DNA of 64,000 nt, from contig JAJDUQ010000189.1 of the NCBI GenBank assembly GCA_022826505.1, positions 1 to 64,000 of the forward strand, written 5' to 3'. Of the stretch, positions 52,449 to 63,944 are shown in pieces (within the stretch, counting starts at the first letter, position 1; every line of letters begins with the position of its first letter). The DNA is from Gammaproteobacteria bacterium. GTDB lineage: Bacteria > Pseudomonadota > Gammaproteobacteria > HK1. The notes beneath the pieces were generated by a model that had not been told where the DNA came from, did not search any database, and saw only the letters and a list, made by a program, of their open reading frames with translations. The translations under genes were made by a program, and so were the position numbers.

Positions 52449-53462
52449 GTGCGTGACCCACCGAAATTCTGGTATGCGCCAGGTCCACTCGGCGCCTTGC
52501 TGGCTCCGCTCGGCTGGCTGTTTGCGCTGGGAACGGCGCTGCGTCGCGGCGCCTATCGGGCCGGGATGCGTCGCTCCTGGAAGGTCGGCTGTCCGGTCGT
52601 CGTCGTCGGCAATCTCAGCGTCGGTGGTACCGGGAAGACCCCGCTGGTCATTGCCGTTGCCAGGCTGCTCGCGCGGCACGGACTGCGTGTCGGGGTCGTG
52701 TGCCGCGGGTACCGAGGCACCGCCAGTCGATGGCCGCGGAAAGTGCGACCGGACAGCGACCCGGGGCGGGTGGGAGACGAAGCGGTGCTGCTGGCCCGCC
52801 GTACCGGCGGTCCGGTAGCGGCCGGCCCGAATCGAATCGCCGCCGCGCGAATTCTGGTCCGTCGCGCAAAGTGCGAAGTGATACTGAGCGACGACGGACT
52901 CCAGCACCTGCGACTCGCTCGCGACGTGGAGATCGTCGTGGTCGATGGCGAACGCCGTCACGGGAACGGACTCTGCATGCCGGCGGGACCGTTGCGCGAG
53001 CCGCCGAGCCGACTCCAATCGGTCGACCTCGTGGTCGTGAACGGTGCCGGGAGGCCGGGTGAACTCGAGATGCGGCTCGAGTCGGATCATGCGGTGAGCC
53101 TCGTCGACCCGAATCGGACCCGTCCGCTCGACGCCTTTCGCGGTTCGCCGGTGCATGCCGTGTGTGCAATCGGTCACCAGGAGCGGTTCTTTCGTTCCCT
53201 CGAGGCACACGGACTGACAGTGATCCGTCACCCGTTTCCCGATCACCACCCGCTCGCGGCGGGCGAGATCGACTTCGCCGATGGCGCACCGGTTCTCATG
53301 ACCGAGAAGGATGCGGTGAAGTGCGAACGCTTCGCCGGCGAGCGGCACTGGTGCGTGCCGGTCGAGGCGGTTCTTTCGAGCGAGCTGGAAACGAAGCTGC
53401 TGACGGTGCTTCGCGAGCGTGGCGTTCTTCTCCCCTCCGGTGCGCGTCCATCGACGAAATGA
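52449..53462 (+). CDS. lpxK: Tetraacyldisaccharide 4'-kinase LpxK
   Basis: This membrane-associated kinase phosphorylates the lipid A disaccharide at the 4' position. The N-terminal segment (VRDPPKFWYAPGPLGALLAPLGWLF) anchors it. The P-loop VVVGNLSVGGTGKTPLVI follows, with LSDDGLQHLRLARDVEIVVVDG and RHPFPDHHPLAAGEI. GTG 52449 matches the family N-terminus; the track start at 52401 is less likely. At 337 residues it is complete. It overlaps kdsB by four bases, linking lipid A and Kdo synthesis. Confidence 0.94.
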   Translation: MRDPPKFWYAPGPLGALLAPLGWLFALGTALRRGAYRAGMRRSWKVGCPVVVVGNLSVGGTGKTPLVIAVARLLARHGLRVGVVCRGYRGTASRWPRKVRPDSDPGRVGDEAVLLARRTGGPVAAGPNRIAAARILVRRAKCEVILSDDGLQHLRLARDVEIVVVDGERRHGNGLCMPAGPLREPPSRLQSVDLVVVNGAGRPGELEMRLESDHAVSLVDPNRTRPLDAFRGSPVHAVCAIGHQERFFRSLEAHGLTVIRHPFPDHHPLAAGEIDFADGAPVLMTEKDAVKCERFAGERHWCVPVEAVLSSELETKLLTVLRERGVLLPSGARPSTK

Positions 53463-54241
53463 CCTGCCTCGTCGTCATCCCGGCACGCTGGTCATCGGTA
53501 CGGCTGCCGGGCAAGCCGCTGGCCGACATCGCGGGCAAGCCGATGGTGGTCCGGGTCTACGAGCAGGCGGTGGCCAGCGGGGTCGGCCCCGTCGTCGTCG
53601 CGAGTGACGACGAACGCGTGGTCGGCGCCGCGCGGGTCTGTGGCGCCGATGCGGTTCTCACCTCGGCTTCACACGCCAGCGGAACGGACCGGATCGCGGA
53701 GGTGGTCGCGATGCGCGGGCTCGATCCGGCGACGGTGGTGGTCAACGTTCAGGGCGACGAGCCGTTGCTGCCGCCGCGTCTCATCGAGCAGGTCGCGGCC
53801 AACCTCTCCCATCGCGCGGAGTTCGCGATTGCCACGCTGTGCGAATCGATCGAGCGCGAGGACGAGATTTTCGAGCCCGACGTGGTCAAGGTGGTATTCG
53901 ACGCGCGCGGTCGTGCCGCCTATTTCTCGCGTGCTCCGATACCGTACTGCCGTGGACGGTTCGATGCGCGCGCCTCGCACTCCCCGGCCGCGGCTCGGTA
54001 CGGCCTGCACTACCGGCACATCGGTCTGTACGCCTATCGGGCGGATTTCCTGAGTCGTTTCCACGCGCTCGAGCCGGCGCCGAATGAACTTGCGGAGTCG
54101 CTCGAGCAGTTGCGCGCCATTCACCACGGCTACTCGATCCATGTCGAAGCGGCGCGGGAGCGGCCCGGCCCGGGAGTGGACACACCCGAAGATCTGGAAC
54201 GAGTGCGAGCGATATTCGCGCGGCGGTTGCGCCGCGATTGA
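53459..54241 (+). CDS. kdsB: 3-deoxy-manno-octulosonate cytidylyltransferase (CMP-Kdo synthetase)
   Basis: This 260-residue enzyme activates Kdo with CTP for lipopolysaccharide core synthesis. Signatures are VIPARWSSVRLPGKPLADIAGKPMV, SHASGTDRIAEV, VVNVQGDEPLLPP, VKVVFDARGRAAYFSRAPIPY and HIGLYAYRADFL. The ATG overlaps the lpxK stop (ATGA); the track's longer start runs through lpxK in another frame. Confidence 0.96.
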   Translation: MTCLVVIPARWSSVRLPGKPLADIAGKPMVVRVYEQAVASGVGPVVVASDDERVVGAARVCGADAVLTSASHASGTDRIAEVVAMRGLDPATVVVNVQGDEPLLPPRLIEQVAANLSHRAEFAIATLCESIEREDEIFEPDVVKVVFDARGRAAYFSRAPIPYCRGRFDARASHSPAAARYGLHYRHIGLYAYRADFLSRFHALEPAPNELAESLEQLRAIHHGYSIHVEAARERPGPGVDTPEDLERVRAIFARRLRRD

Positions 54242-54328
54242 GCGCGCGAGCGTCATGCCGGTGTAAGATTCGCGGGTCGCGCAAGGACGCGACCCTGTCT
54301 CCCCCGCGCGAAGCCCGTGAGTCCCGCG

Positions 54329-55108
54329 ATGAACCTCAGCGAACTCCCTTCCCGCGCGCCGGCGCCCGAAATTCGCTCGGGTCGTGTCGTCGCGCGTTTC
54401 GCGCGCAACGACAACGGTCGCGACTTCGTGGTGGGGGACATTCACGGGATGTTCGCGCACCTGCGCTCACTGCTGAAGGACATCGAGTTCGACCCCGCGT
54501 CGGATCGGCTGTTCTCGGTCGGCGATCTCGTGGACCGCGGTCCCCAGTCCTCGGCCGCGCTCGAATGGCTCGATCACGCGTGGTTCCATGCCTGCCGCGG
54601 CAACCACGAGCAGTTCGCGATCGATTCCGACGACCCGGTCCAGTACGACCTCTGGATCAATCACAACGGGGGTCGATGGTGGCTCGAACTCGACGACGCG
54701 GCGCGCGCCCGGTTCCGCGAAGCATTCGCGAATCTGCCGCTCGCAATCGAGGTCGAGACGGCGTCGGGGGTCGTGGGGATCATCCACGCGGACGTGCCCC
54801 CGCTCCTCACCTGGGACCGATTCATGGAGCTGCTGCGGGCGCGAGATCGCGATGCGGCACTCTACGCGTTGTGGTCGCGAAACCGCGTGCAGGGTGCCGG
54901 GCCGCGGCTACCGGTGCGCGGTGGAGTGGAGCGGGTGTACTGCGGACACACGCCGACACGGAACACGATTCGCATCGAAAACGTGCACTACATCGACACC
55001 GGCGCGGTGTACATCCAGAATGGATACACGGGTGCGAGGCTGACCGCGGTTCAGATTCACCCCGAACGGGATCTGGAGTACGCGGTTCACACCGCAGATC
55101 CGACCTGA
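54329..55108 (+). CDS. Serine/threonine-type metallophosphoesterase
   Basis: This is a 259-residue calcineurin-like phosphatase of the PrpA/PphA or diadenosine-tetraphosphatase-like group. Metal-ligand motifs are all present: VVGDIHGMFAHL, FSVGDLVDRGPQS, CRGNHEQF, GIIHADVPP, and YCGHTPTRN. It could act on phosphoproteins or dinucleotides; sequence alone does not decide. The start MNLSELPSRAP at 54329 is tentative, because the conserved core begins only at about residue 32. Confidence 0.85.
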   Translation: MNLSELPSRAPAPEIRSGRVVARFARNDNGRDFVVGDIHGMFAHLRSLLKDIEFDPASDRLFSVGDLVDRGPQSSAALEWLDHAWFHACRGNHEQFAIDSDDPVQYDLWINHNGGRWWLELDDAARARFREAFANLPLAIEVETASGVVGIIHADVPPLLTWDRFMELLRARDRDAALYALWSRNRVQGAGPRLPVRGGVERVYCGHTPTRNTIRIENVHYIDTGAVYIQNGYTGARLTAVQIHPERDLEYAVHTADPT

Positions 55109-55132
55109 AGGCTCGGCGATGCCGCTTCGCGA

Positions 55133-55351
55133 TCAGCGTACCCGGTAGGTGATCCGGCCCTTGCTGAGGTCGTAAGGAGTGAGCTGGACGGTGACCCGAT
55201 CTCCGGTCAGGATGCGGATGTAGTGCTTGCGCATCTTGCCCGAGATATGTGCGGTGACCACGTGGCCGTTCTCGAGCTCCACCCTGAACATCGTGTTGGG
55301 CAGCGTGTCGATCACGGTGCCCTCCATCTCGATGTGGTCTTCCTTCGCCAA
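55133..55351 (-). CDS. infA: Translation initiation factor IF-1
   Basis: This 72-residue S1/OB-fold protein binds the ribosomal A site during initiation. Characteristic sequence: [20 protein letters not shown] at the start, then [21 protein letters not shown] and [12 protein letters not shown]. Full length. It lies downstream of bpt on the same strand, a conserved gammaproteobacterial neighbourhood. Confidence 0.98.
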   Translation of the reverse strand: MAKEDHIEMEGTVIDTLPNTMFRVELENGHVVTAHISGKMRKHYIRILTGDRVTVQLTPYDLSKGRITYRVR

Positions 55352-55545
55352 GCGCGTCTCCGTTCCGGCCCCGAGCCGGCGCGCGTAGTGTGCCCGAAAT
55401 CACCGGGTGAGCAAAGCTGCCGGGCGAACCGGCGACATGATTTCAGGTGTCGGCAAGTCCGCCGTCCAGCGTTGCAGCGTCAGCCGGCGGCGGAGCGCAG
55501 CCGGTATGCGGCGCACTCATGCCCGCGTTCCCGGAACCGTCCGGC

Positions 55546-56253
55546 TCATTCGGTTGTCGTCCAGCGCCCGTCAATCAGGCGCTCCTGGGGACGATAGTCC
55601 GCCTTGTAGCGCATCTTGGGCGATTCATCGATGTAGTAGCCGAGATACAGCCACTGCAACGATCGCCTGCGTGCAACTTCGAGCGCATGCAGGATTGCGT
55701 ACGTTCCCAGACTGCGCCGGACGTGAGTCGGGTCGAAGAACGTGTACACGCAGGAGAAGCCGTCGGTGAGCCGATCGATGACCGACACGGCCACGACGGA
55801 GGTACCGAGCGAGTATTCGAAGAAGAGGGTGTCGCACCACGCGCTGGTGAGGAAGTCGCGGTACTGCCCGGGAGAGGGGTTGTCCATGCCGCCGCCTGCG
55901 TGGCGGGCCGAGATGTAGCGCCGATAGAGCGCGAAGTGCTGCGGCTCGAAGCGCGCAGGGCGCACCCGAAACGTGATGTCCCGATTCGCGGTACGGACCC
56001 GCCGATGAATCCGTCGGGGGCGGAATCGGGCCACCGCAATTCGAACCGGAATGCACGCATTGCAACGCGCGCATTGAGGTCGGTAGATGTGCGCCCCGCT
56101 TCGGCGAAATCCCAGTCGGCTCAGCGCCGTGTACAGCGCCGGCGTCTTGGGGTACCCGGGATCGAGGAACACCGTGGTTGCCTCCCTGTCGGCTAGATAG
56201 CTGCAGGGGTGGGAGGGGGTGGCGAAGAAACGCACTCGCGCCGGCACGGTCAC
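55546..56253 (-). CDS. bpt: Aspartate/glutamate leucyltransferase Bpt
   Basis: This 235-residue N-end-rule enzyme (ATE1-like) adds leucine to N-terminal Asp or Glu of proteins destined for degradation. Conserved parts are [24 protein letters not shown], the [24 protein letters not shown] cysteine block, and [19 protein letters not shown]. It starts with GTG at 56253, overlapping the aat stop by four bases (GTGA). The two transferases therefore form a coupled unit feeding the same proteolytic pathway. Confidence 0.92.
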   Translation of the reverse strand: MTVPARVRFFATPSHPCSYLADREATTVFLDPGYPKTPALYTALSRLGFRRSGAHIYRPQCARCNACIPVRIAVARFRPRRIHRRVRTANRDITFRVRPARFEPQHFALYRRYISARHAGGGMDNPSPGQYRDFLTSAWCDTLFFEYSLGTSVVAVSVIDRLTDGFSCVYTFFDPTHVRRSLGTYAILHALEVARRRSLQWLYLGYYIDESPKMRYKADYRPQERLIDGRWTTTE

Positions 56254-56948
56254 GATTGCGCTCCGGTTGCATGGACGTGCAGCGGGCACGGGCCTGGGGC
56301 TTCGCACAATTCGTCGAGCAGCGCGAGAAAGCGCCGCCGGTTGATCTCGACCGCGCCGAGTCTGGCCAGGTGGGGGTTGGGGACTTGGCAGTCGATGAGT
56401 CCGAAGCCGAGCGTGCACAGGTGCGCGAGCGCCACCTTCGACGCATCGGTGACTCGGCTGAACATGGATTCGCCGAAGAACACCTGGCCGATGGCGATGC
56501 CGTAGAGGCCGCCGGCGAGCTCCGAATCTCGCCAGCATTCTATGGAGTGCGCGTACCCTTTGCGGTGCAGTCGCCCGTACGCGGCCGCCATTGCTCGCGT
56601 GATCCAGGTACCGTCCTGTCCGGGACGTGGTGCGGCGCATTCGCCGACGACGCGGTCGAAGGCGGCATTCTCGGTGATTGCGAACGTTGCGCGTCGCAGC
56701 GTACGGCGCAACGTCCGGGTCGTCCGAAGGGCATCGGGCCACAGCACCGCCCGAGGGTCCGGAGACCACCACAGGATTGGTTGTCCCTCACTGAACCAGG
56801 GGAAGATGCCGCGGCGGTATGCGCACAGCAGGCGCCGAGGGGCGAGGTCGCCACCGGCCACGAGCAGTCCGTTGGGCTCCTCCAGAGCGAGTTCCGGATC
56901 GGGAAATGCATCTGGCGGGGAGTTCGGCGCGAGATTGAAGAGTTGCAG
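56250..56948 (-). CDS. aat: Leucyl/phenylalanyl-tRNA--protein transferase
   Basis: This N-end-rule enzyme adds Leu or Phe to proteins with N-terminal Arg or Lys. Clear family sequence: [47 protein letters not shown], then [27 protein letters not shown] and [23 protein letters not shown]. No ATG, GTG or TTG lies near the expected N-terminus. The best candidate is a CTG at 56948 ([12 protein letters not shown]), ten bases after the upstream gene's stop with GTGAGG nearby. The track's far upstream starts overlap the previous gene by more than 100 bases. Confidence 0.88.
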   Translation of the reverse strand: MQLFNLAPNSPPDAFPDPELALEEPNGLLVAGGDLAPRRLLCAYRRGIFPWFSEGQPILWWSPDPRAVLWPDALRTTRTLRRTLRRATFAITENAAFDRVVGECAAPRPGQDGTWITRAMAAAYGRLHRKGYAHSIECWRDSELAGGLYGIAIGQVFFGESMFSRVTDASKVALAHLCTLGFGLIDCQVPNPHLARLGAVEINRRRFLALLDELCEAPGPCPLHVHATGAQS

Positions 56949-56958
56949 GGCAGCGTCC

Positions 56959-58158
56959 TCACCGGTGCCGCGAAAAGGGAGAGTGACCCTCCATGGCGCT
57001 CCGGTAGCGCCGGAGTGCCGTACGCTCGTCGTCGAGGAACCGGCCGATGGCTTCGCGGAAGCGAGGATCATGGATCCAGTGCGCGGAGCGTGTCTCGACC
57101 GGCAGAAATCCGCGCATGAGCTTGTGCTCGCCCTGGGCTCCGGCATCGAACACCCGCAGCCCGTGTCGGATGCAGTACTCGATGAGACGGTAGTAGCACA
57201 TTTCGAAGTGCAGTCCGCGATGGTGCTCGACGCAGCCCCAGTTGCGTCCGAAGAGGGTGTCTCGCCCCACGAAGCAGTGGGCACCGGCGACATAGCGTCC
57301 GTTACGCTTCGCGAGCACCACGAGCGTCTGTTCGGGGAGCGCCTTCGCCACACTCGTGAAGAACGAGTGAGTCAGTGCGGGATAGCCCCACTTGCGATCG
57401 TAGGTGGAGCTGTACAGGAGGTGGTATTCGCGCCAGTGCTCCTCGGTGGCGGTGCGCCCGTCGTGGATTTCGATCTCGACCGGAGCCGACGCCGCGTCGC
57501 GGCGTTCGCGGCGGATTTCCTTTCGCCGTTTCGAGGTCAGCGCATCGAGGTAGTCCCGAAAGTCGCGATAGCCGCGATTCGTCCAGTGGAACTGGCAGCC
57601 GGATCGGGTGAGAAGACCGCTGTCCTCGAGCGAGTCCGCGTCCGCTTCGTGCGGGAACAGCCAGTGAAACGAGGACGCCTGCATCGTCTTGGAAATCTCC
57701 ACCGCGCCCGCCGCCAGCGCGCGCCGCACCGTACGCTCCGGTGCTGTGGGGTGGACGAGAAGCCTGGGTCCGGTCGAAGGGGTGAACGGTATGGCGGAGA
57801 TCAGCTTGGGGTAGTAGTCCAGACCGTGACGCGAATACGCCTCGGCCCACGACCAGTCGAATACGAATTCACCCTGGGAGTGGAGCTTGACGTAGGCCGG
57901 AGTGGCGCCGACCAGCCTTCCATCCGCGTGCACCAGAATGTGCGACGGAATCCATCCCACTTCTTCTCCGACGCAATCGTGGCGCTCCAGAGCATCGAGA
58001 AACGCATGCCGCACGAAGGGATGTCCGTCGCCCGCGACCGCATCCCATTGCCTTGCCGGCACGTCGGCCATTCGATTGATGGTGGTGACGGTGTATCGGG
58101 GCGCGGCGCCTGCGTCGGGCGGCTTCCCGCGATTCGGTTCACTCGCGCTCACCGGCAT
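56959..58158 (-). CDS. FemAB/GNAT-like protein (COG3146, DUF482)
   Basis: This is a 399-residue protein of the COG3146/DUF482 family, annotated elsewhere as GNAT or 'peptidoglycan biosynthesis' protein. Conserved segments are [78 protein letters not shown] and [29 protein letters not shown]. The acceptor substrate is unknown. I used the ATG at 58158. It lies between trxB and aat on the same strand. Confidence 0.87.
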   Translation of the reverse strand: MPVSASEPNRGKPPDAGAAPRYTVTTINRMADVPARQWDAVAGDGHPFVRHAFLDALERHDCVGEEVGWIPSHILVHADGRLVGATPAYVKLHSQGEFVFDWSWAEAYSRHGLDYYPKLISAIPFTPSTGPRLLVHPTAPERTVRRALAAGAVEISKTMQASSFHWLFPHEADADSLEDSGLLTRSGCQFHWTNRGYRDFRDYLDALTSKRRKEIRRERRDAASAPVEIEIHDGRTATEEHWREYHLLYSSTYDRKWGYPALTHSFFTSVAKALPEQTLVVLAKRNGRYVAGAHCFVGRDTLFGRNWGCVEHHRGLHFEMCYYRLIEYCIRHGLRVFDAGAQGEHKLMRGFLPVETRSAHWIHDPRFREAIGRFLDDERTALRRYRSAMEGHSPFSRHR

Positions 58159-58189
58159 CGAATTTCGGCCGCACGTCGGCCCGCGTCGG

Positions 58190-59463
<1,274 letters not shown>

Positions 59464-61821
59464 ATGTTAGACTCGATATCTCGAAACGGGATTGAAACCG
59501 TGGCCCAAGCGATACACGAGAAGGCGGGGTTCATCGGCTTGCTGCGAGGACCTCTGGCACGAGGTTCCCGCGAAGGCGCGCTGTTCGTCATCTCGGCGGT
59601 GGCCATTTATCTGCTCGTTTCGATCGCGAGCTATCACCCGGGAGATCCCGGATGGTCGAACGCGGGTCATGTCGAGAGGATTGCGAACCTGGGCGGCGTG
59701 GCGGGGGCGTGGATCGCCGACGTGCTGCTGTACCTGTTCGGGTTCATGGCGTACCTGTTTCCGGTGATGATCGGCTACGCGGGGTGGCTGGTCTATCGAG
59801 GCCTGAAGGCGGCGTCCGACGCGATCGACGTTCATCACGCGACGATCCGGGCCGCCGGATGCGTGGTCGCGGTGTGCACGGGTTGCGGTCTCGCGACCCT
59901 GCACTACCACGGCTCGGCAATGTTCCCGGTCGACGCGGGCGGAATCATCGGCACCATCGTCGGCAGCGGACTCGCGGGCGTGGTCAATCCAATCGGTGGC
60001 ACGCTGTTTCTCTTCGCCCTGTTCCTCACCGGAGTCACGCTGTTCACCGGATTGTCGTGGCTCGACGTCATGGACGTGACGGGGCGTTACACCATTGTGG
60101 CCGCGGAGCATGCGTACAGGCTTGGCCGGCAGGTGCGAAAACGCTGGCTCGCGGGCCGTCTCGAGCAGAAACGCGAGGTTCGCATCAAGGTCGGACGCAA
60201 ACGCGAGACCCGCCGCAAGCCTCCACGCATCGAGCCCGTGATTGCGAAGGTGGAGACGAGCGCACGCGTGGAAAAGGAGCGGCAGGTGCCTCTGTTCGAA
60301 CCGGCTCCCGGATCCGGAGCGTTGCCGCCTCTCGCGCTCCTCGACGAGCCGAAGCAGAAGCGCAAGATCGCTTCCGAGGATGCCCTCGAGGCAATTTCGC
60401 GCCAGGTCGAGCTCAAGCTCGCGGACTTCGGCATCGAGGCGGAGGTGGTGGCGGTGCACCCCGGCCCGGTCGTCACCCGATACGAGCTGCAGCTTGCCCC
60501 GGGACTCAAGGTGAGCCGCGTGACCAACCTGGCGAAGGACCTTGCCCGGTCCCTGTCGACCGTCAGTGTGCGCATCGTGGAGGTCATCCCCGGCAAGACC
60601 ACCATCGGTCTCGAGATTCCGAACGAGGAACGCGAGATCGTCGTGCTGAGCGACGTGCTCAAATCAAGCCAGTACGACACCGATGCGTCCCATCTCGCGC
60701 TCGGACTCGGCAAGGACATCTCGGGGCAGCCGGTGGTCGTGGATCTCGCGAGCATGCCCCATCTCCTGGTGGCGGGCACCACCGGTTCCGGCAAGTCCGT
60801 CGCCATCAACGCGATGATCCTGAGTCTGCTCTACAAGGCCTGCAGCTCCGACGTGCGGATGATCATGATCGATCCGAAGATGCTGGAGCTCTCGGTGTAC
60901 GAGGGCATCCCGCACCTCCTCGCGCCGGTGGTGACGGACATGAAGCACGCGTCGAATGCGCTTCGCTGGTGCGTCGTCGAGATGGACCGACGCTATCGGC
61001 TGATGTCGACGCTCGGCGTGCGCAACATCGGTGGCTACAACCGGAAGGTATGCGCTGCCGCCGACAGTGGCGAACCGATCAGGGATCCACTGTTTCAGCC
61101 GGATGGCGCGGACGGCGAGGCGCCGGTGCTCACGAAGCTCCCCTTCATCGTGGTCATCGTCGACGAACTGGCCGACATGATGATGCTGACCGGCAAGAAG
61201 GTCGAAGAGCTGATTGCGCGGTTGGCGCAGAAGGCACGAGCGGCGGGCATACACCTGATTCTTGCGACCCAGCGTCCGTCCGTGGACGTGATCACCGGAT
61301 TGATCAAGGCCAATATTCCCAGTCGGATCGCATTCCAGGTGTCGTCGAAAGTCGACTCCAGGACCATACTGGACCAGATGGGCGCGGAGCACCTGCTGGG
61401 CCACGGCGACATGCTGTACCTCGGCCCCGGGGTGGCGGCGCCGAGCCGGGTGCACGGAGCGTTCGTCGCCGACCACGAGGTCCACAAGGTGGTCAAGAGT
61501 CTCAAACGGGCGGGCAAGCCTGCATATCTGGAAGGGATTCTCGACGGCACCGCGATCGTCGATGCGGCGCCGGACGTCGGCTCCGCGGTTGAAGGGGGGA
61601 CGGACTCCGGTGCCGAGGCGGATCCGCTTTACGACCAGGCGGTCAGAATCGTGACCGAGACCCGCCGGGCGTCCATCTCGGGAGTTCAGCGTCGGCTCAA
61701 GATCGGGTACAACCGGGCGGCTCGCATGCTCGAGGAGATGGAGCACGCCGGTGTGGTTGGCCCGCTGCAGCCGAATGGAAGTCGCGAGGTCCTCGCACCG
61801 CCACCACCGCCCGCGGACTGA
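59464..61821 (+). CDS. ftsK: DNA translocase FtsK
   Basis: This 785-residue septal DNA pump coordinates chromosome dimer resolution with division. There are four N-terminal TM helices ([17 protein letters not shown] and following), then a short basic linker. The motor domain has Walker [17 protein letters not shown] (about residue 440), Walker [15 protein letters not shown] and [28 protein letters not shown]. The C-terminal winged-helix gamma domain ([25 protein letters not shown]) recognises KOPS. I used the ATG at 59464, as earlier track residues lie in non-coding DNA. Confidence 0.95.
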   Translation: MLDSISRNGIETVAQAIHEKAGFIGLLRGPLARGSREGALFVISAVAIYLLVSIASYHPGDPGWSNAGHVERIANLGGVAGAWIADVLLYLFGFMAYLFPVMIGYAGWLVYRGLKAASDAIDVHHATIRAAGCVVAVCTGCGLATLHYHGSAMFPVDAGGIIGTIVGSGLAGVVNPIGGTLFLFALFLTGVTLFTGLSWLDVMDVTGRYTIVAAEHAYRLGRQVRKRWLAGRLEQKREVRIKVGRKRETRRKPPRIEPVIAKVETSARVEKERQVPLFEPAPGSGALPPLALLDEPKQKRKIASEDALEAISRQVELKLADFGIEAEVVAVHPGPVVTRYELQLAPGLKVSRVTNLAKDLARSLSTVSVRIVEVIPGKTTIGLEIPNEEREIVVLSDVLKSSQYDTDASHLALGLGKDISGQPVVVDLASMPHLLVAGTTGSGKSVAINAMILSLLYKACSSDVRMIMIDPKMLELSVYEGIPHLLAPVVTDMKHASNALRWCVVEMDRRYRLMSTLGVRNIGGYNRKVCAAADSGEPIRDPLFQPDGADGEAPVLTKLPFIVVIVDELADMMMLTGKKVEELIARLAQKARAAGIHLILATQRPSVDVITGLIKANIPSRIAFQVSSKVDSRTILDQMGAEHLLGHGDMLYLGPGVAAPSRVHGAFVADHEVHKVVKSLKRAGKPAYLEGILDGTAIVDAAPDVGSAVEGGTDSGAEADPLYDQAVRIVTETRRASISGVQRRLKIGYNRAARMLEEMEHAGVVGPLQPNGSREVLAPPPPPAD

Positions 61822-61895
61822 CCGGCGCCCGCGACGCGGTGCGACGGCGCCCGCGAACGATTCGCGGCCAGGTTGGTCGCGCAAGGATTGCAATC

Positions 61896-62522
61896 ATGAT
61901 GTCGCGTCTTGGCGGATTCGTCGGAGTCTGGGTGCTCTCGCTGTCTTGCACTGCCGTGCTCGCGGATGCCGCCGGCCGGCTCGATGCCTACCTTTCCGGA
62001 CTCGACACCGTGTCGTCGCAATTCGAGCAACGGCTTTTCGACGAGCGTCGAAACCTCCTCGAGCAGGCTCGGGGCACGGTGCTGATCGATCGCCCGGGAC
62101 GCTTTCGGTTCGACTACACGGATCCGCCGCAGATCATCGTCGGGGACGGCGCGAGAGTCTGGATCTACGACCCGGATCTGGCCCAGGTCGTGGTCCGCGA
62201 TGTGGACGCCGCCCTCGGCTCGACGCCCGCGGTGCTGCTGTCCACCGATCGGCCGGTAGAGGAAGTCTTTCGGGTGGAGGCGCTCGAGATCGGGGGGAAT
62301 GTCGACGTATTCGCTCTTGAGCCGAAGGCCGAGGATGCGTCGTTCAGCCGCATCCGGCTGGCATTCGCCGACGGAGAGCTGCGGCGCATGGAACTCGTCG
62401 ATCAGTTCGGCCAGACGACGCTGATCTCGTTTCACGGTATCCGGCGGCAACCGGCGATTCCGCCCGATGCCTTCACGTTCACGCCCCCCGCCGGCGTCGA
62501 CGTCATCGATGACGATGGCTGA
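61896..62522 (+). CDS. lolA: Outer-membrane lipoprotein carrier LolA
   Basis: This 208-residue periplasmic chaperone carries lipoproteins from the LolCDE exporter to LolB. A signal peptide (MMSRLGGFVGVWVLSLSCTAVLA) precedes LDTVSSQFEQRLFDERRNLLEQARGTVLIDRPGRFRFDYTDPP, VWIYDPDLAQVVVRDVD and the FTFTPPAGVDVID end. It lies downstream of ftsK, the usual gammaproteobacterial order. The ATG at 61896 gives a normal signal peptide; the track start does not. Confidence 0.94.
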   Translation: MMSRLGGFVGVWVLSLSCTAVLADAAGRLDAYLSGLDTVSSQFEQRLFDERRNLLEQARGTVLIDRPGRFRFDYTDPPQIIVGDGARVWIYDPDLAQVVVRDVDAALGSTPAVLLSTDRPVEEVFRVEALEIGGNVDVFALEPKAEDASFSRIRLAFADGELRRMELVDQFGQTTLISFHGIRRQPAIPPDAFTFTPPAGVDVIDDDG

Positions 62523-62523
62523 A

Positions 62524-62558
62524 CCCGCTGGGCGGGTGGATAGACCCCGTTTCAGGGG
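62524..62558 (+). terminator. Tandem hairpins after lolA
   Basis: ACCCGC-tgg-GCGGGT starts two bases after the lolA stop, followed by a second stem, CCCC-gtttca-GGGG (62545-62558). Neither has a T-run. Together they mark the end of the ftsK-lolA unit and precede a less GC-rich stretch leading to the cysteine desulfurase gene. Confidence 0.4.
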
Positions 62559-62783
62559 ACATTCCCGATGCAGAAGTATTGAGCCTCTTCGGTTCCAGGC
62601 TCCAAATTGCATTTCGAATTGAAACATGCTCCGCGCATCGGAATTCCGACTGAACCGAGTTGCAAAGAACGTACCCTTCCACCGAATATGTCGCATGACA
62701 CTTCGGGGCGCGGTGTCGATTCCAGTGTTGACGGCGGTCGATTGCGACCGGGTGCAACCAGAGCCGGCGGCGCACAGGACATC

Positions 62784-63944
62784 ATGAGAGCCGTCTATCT
62801 CGACTACAACGGATCGGCACCGCTCGATCCCCGCGTGGCCGAGATCATGGTTCCGATCCTGACGGATGGGATCGGGAACGCATCTTCGATACACCACTTC
62901 GGCCGCCAGCAGAGCGTTGCCGTCGATGAAGCCCGTGAGCTTGTTGCAGCCATGGTCGGCGGGCGCTCTTCGAACGTGGTGTTCACGGCCGGTGCGACCG
63001 AGGCCAACAATCTGGCTCTTCGAGGGGCAGTGGAAGGTGCTCTAGCCGACCGGCCCCGGATACTGATCTCCGCAGTCGAACACGCGTCGGTCCGACAGAC
63101 TGCGCGGTGGCTCGACGAGCACGGATTGACGAAGCTGGATGTCATCCCCGTGACCAACGCCGGCTTCGTCGATCTCGATGCATTGGAGTCGATGCTCGAC
63201 ACCGACGTGTTGCTGGTGTCGGTAATGGCGGCGAACAGCGAGACAGGGATACTGAACCCCGTGGAGGAGATCGCGAAGCGGACTCACGCTGTCGGTGCAC
63301 TGCTCCACTGTGATGCCACGCAGTCGGCGGGCCGATTGCCGTTCGATCTCGAACGGACCGGCGCCGACCTCGTATCCCTGAGCAGCCACAAGATTTGTGG
63401 CCCGACCGGTGTCGGTGCGCTTGTCGGGACACGACGCGGCTTGCGGCGGCTGCAGCCGATCATCCACGGTGGCGGGCATGAACATGGATTGCGGTCGGGT
63501 TCGCTGAATGTTGCCGGCATAGTGGGATTCGGGGCCGCCGCACGGATAGCCACCGATGAACGAACGTCGGAATCGGCGCGAGTCGCGAAGGCCCGTGACC
63601 GACTTACCGCTGCCCTGAAGTCGCGGCTCTCCCGCGTCCATGACATCGGAGACGTCACACGGCGTCTTCCGAACACGGCAAATGTCCGCTTCGAGGGTGC
63701 CGACGCGGAGGCGGTCGTGATTAACATGGGTCCCGTCGCGGTCTCGACGGGGAGTGCGTGCAGCTCCGGCTCGATCGAGCCGTCCGAGGTTCTCTTGGCC
63801 ATGGGAATCCCACGTGACGCGGCGTTCGAGTCAGTCAGATTCAGCCTGGGCCGCTTTACGACGAGGGAAGACGTCGAGCTAGCGGTGGAGAGCGCCGTCA
63901 CCGCCGTCGAGCATGTTCGGTACATGGCCCGGAGGAGTGCGTAA
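62784..63944 (+). CDS. Cysteine desulfurase (NifS/IscS-like, SspA/DndA-type candidate)
   Basis: This is a 386-residue PLP enzyme that transfers sulfur from cysteine to a protein persulfide. The PLP lysine is Lys203 in SLSSHKICGPTGVGAL, His100 in SAVEHASV fits the PLP-stacking residue, and the persulfide cysteine is Cys326 in STGSACSSGSIEPSEV. The ATG at 62784 (MRAVYLDYNGSAPLDP) has AGGA upstream; the track start (a TTG at 62607) adds a non-homologous leader. No iscU, iscA or iscR is adjacent. Its stop overlaps the start of a DUF4007-like gene, which points to a DNA phosphorothioation role rather than general iron-sulfur assembly. That role is inferred from context. Confidence 0.85.
   Translation: MRAVYLDYNGSAPLDPRVAEIMVPILTDGIGNASSIHHFGRQQSVAVDEARELVAAMVGGRSSNVVFTAGATEANNLALRGAVEGALADRPRILISAVEHASVRQTARWLDEHGLTKLDVIPVTNAGFVDLDALESMLDTDVLLVSVMAANSETGILNPVEEIAKRTHAVGALLHCDATQSAGRLPFDLERTGADLVSLSSHKICGPTGVGALVGTRRGLRRLQPIIHGGGHEHGLRSGSLNVAGIVGFGAAARIATDERTSESARVAKARDRLTAALKSRLSRVHDIGDVTRRLPNTANVRFEGADAEAVVINMGPVAVSTGSACSSGSIEPSEVLLAMGIPRDAAFESVRFSLGRFTTREDVELAVESAVTAVEHVRYMARRSA

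Noticed and set aside
54380-54420. REP-like palindrome in the N-terminus of the metallophosphoesterase
   Set aside because: The sequence cgcgtttcgcgcgcaacgac resembles part of the nuoM-nuoN spacer, but it is in frame and gives a plausible peptide (VVARFARNDNGRDF) before the conserved GDIHG, so I treat it as coding.
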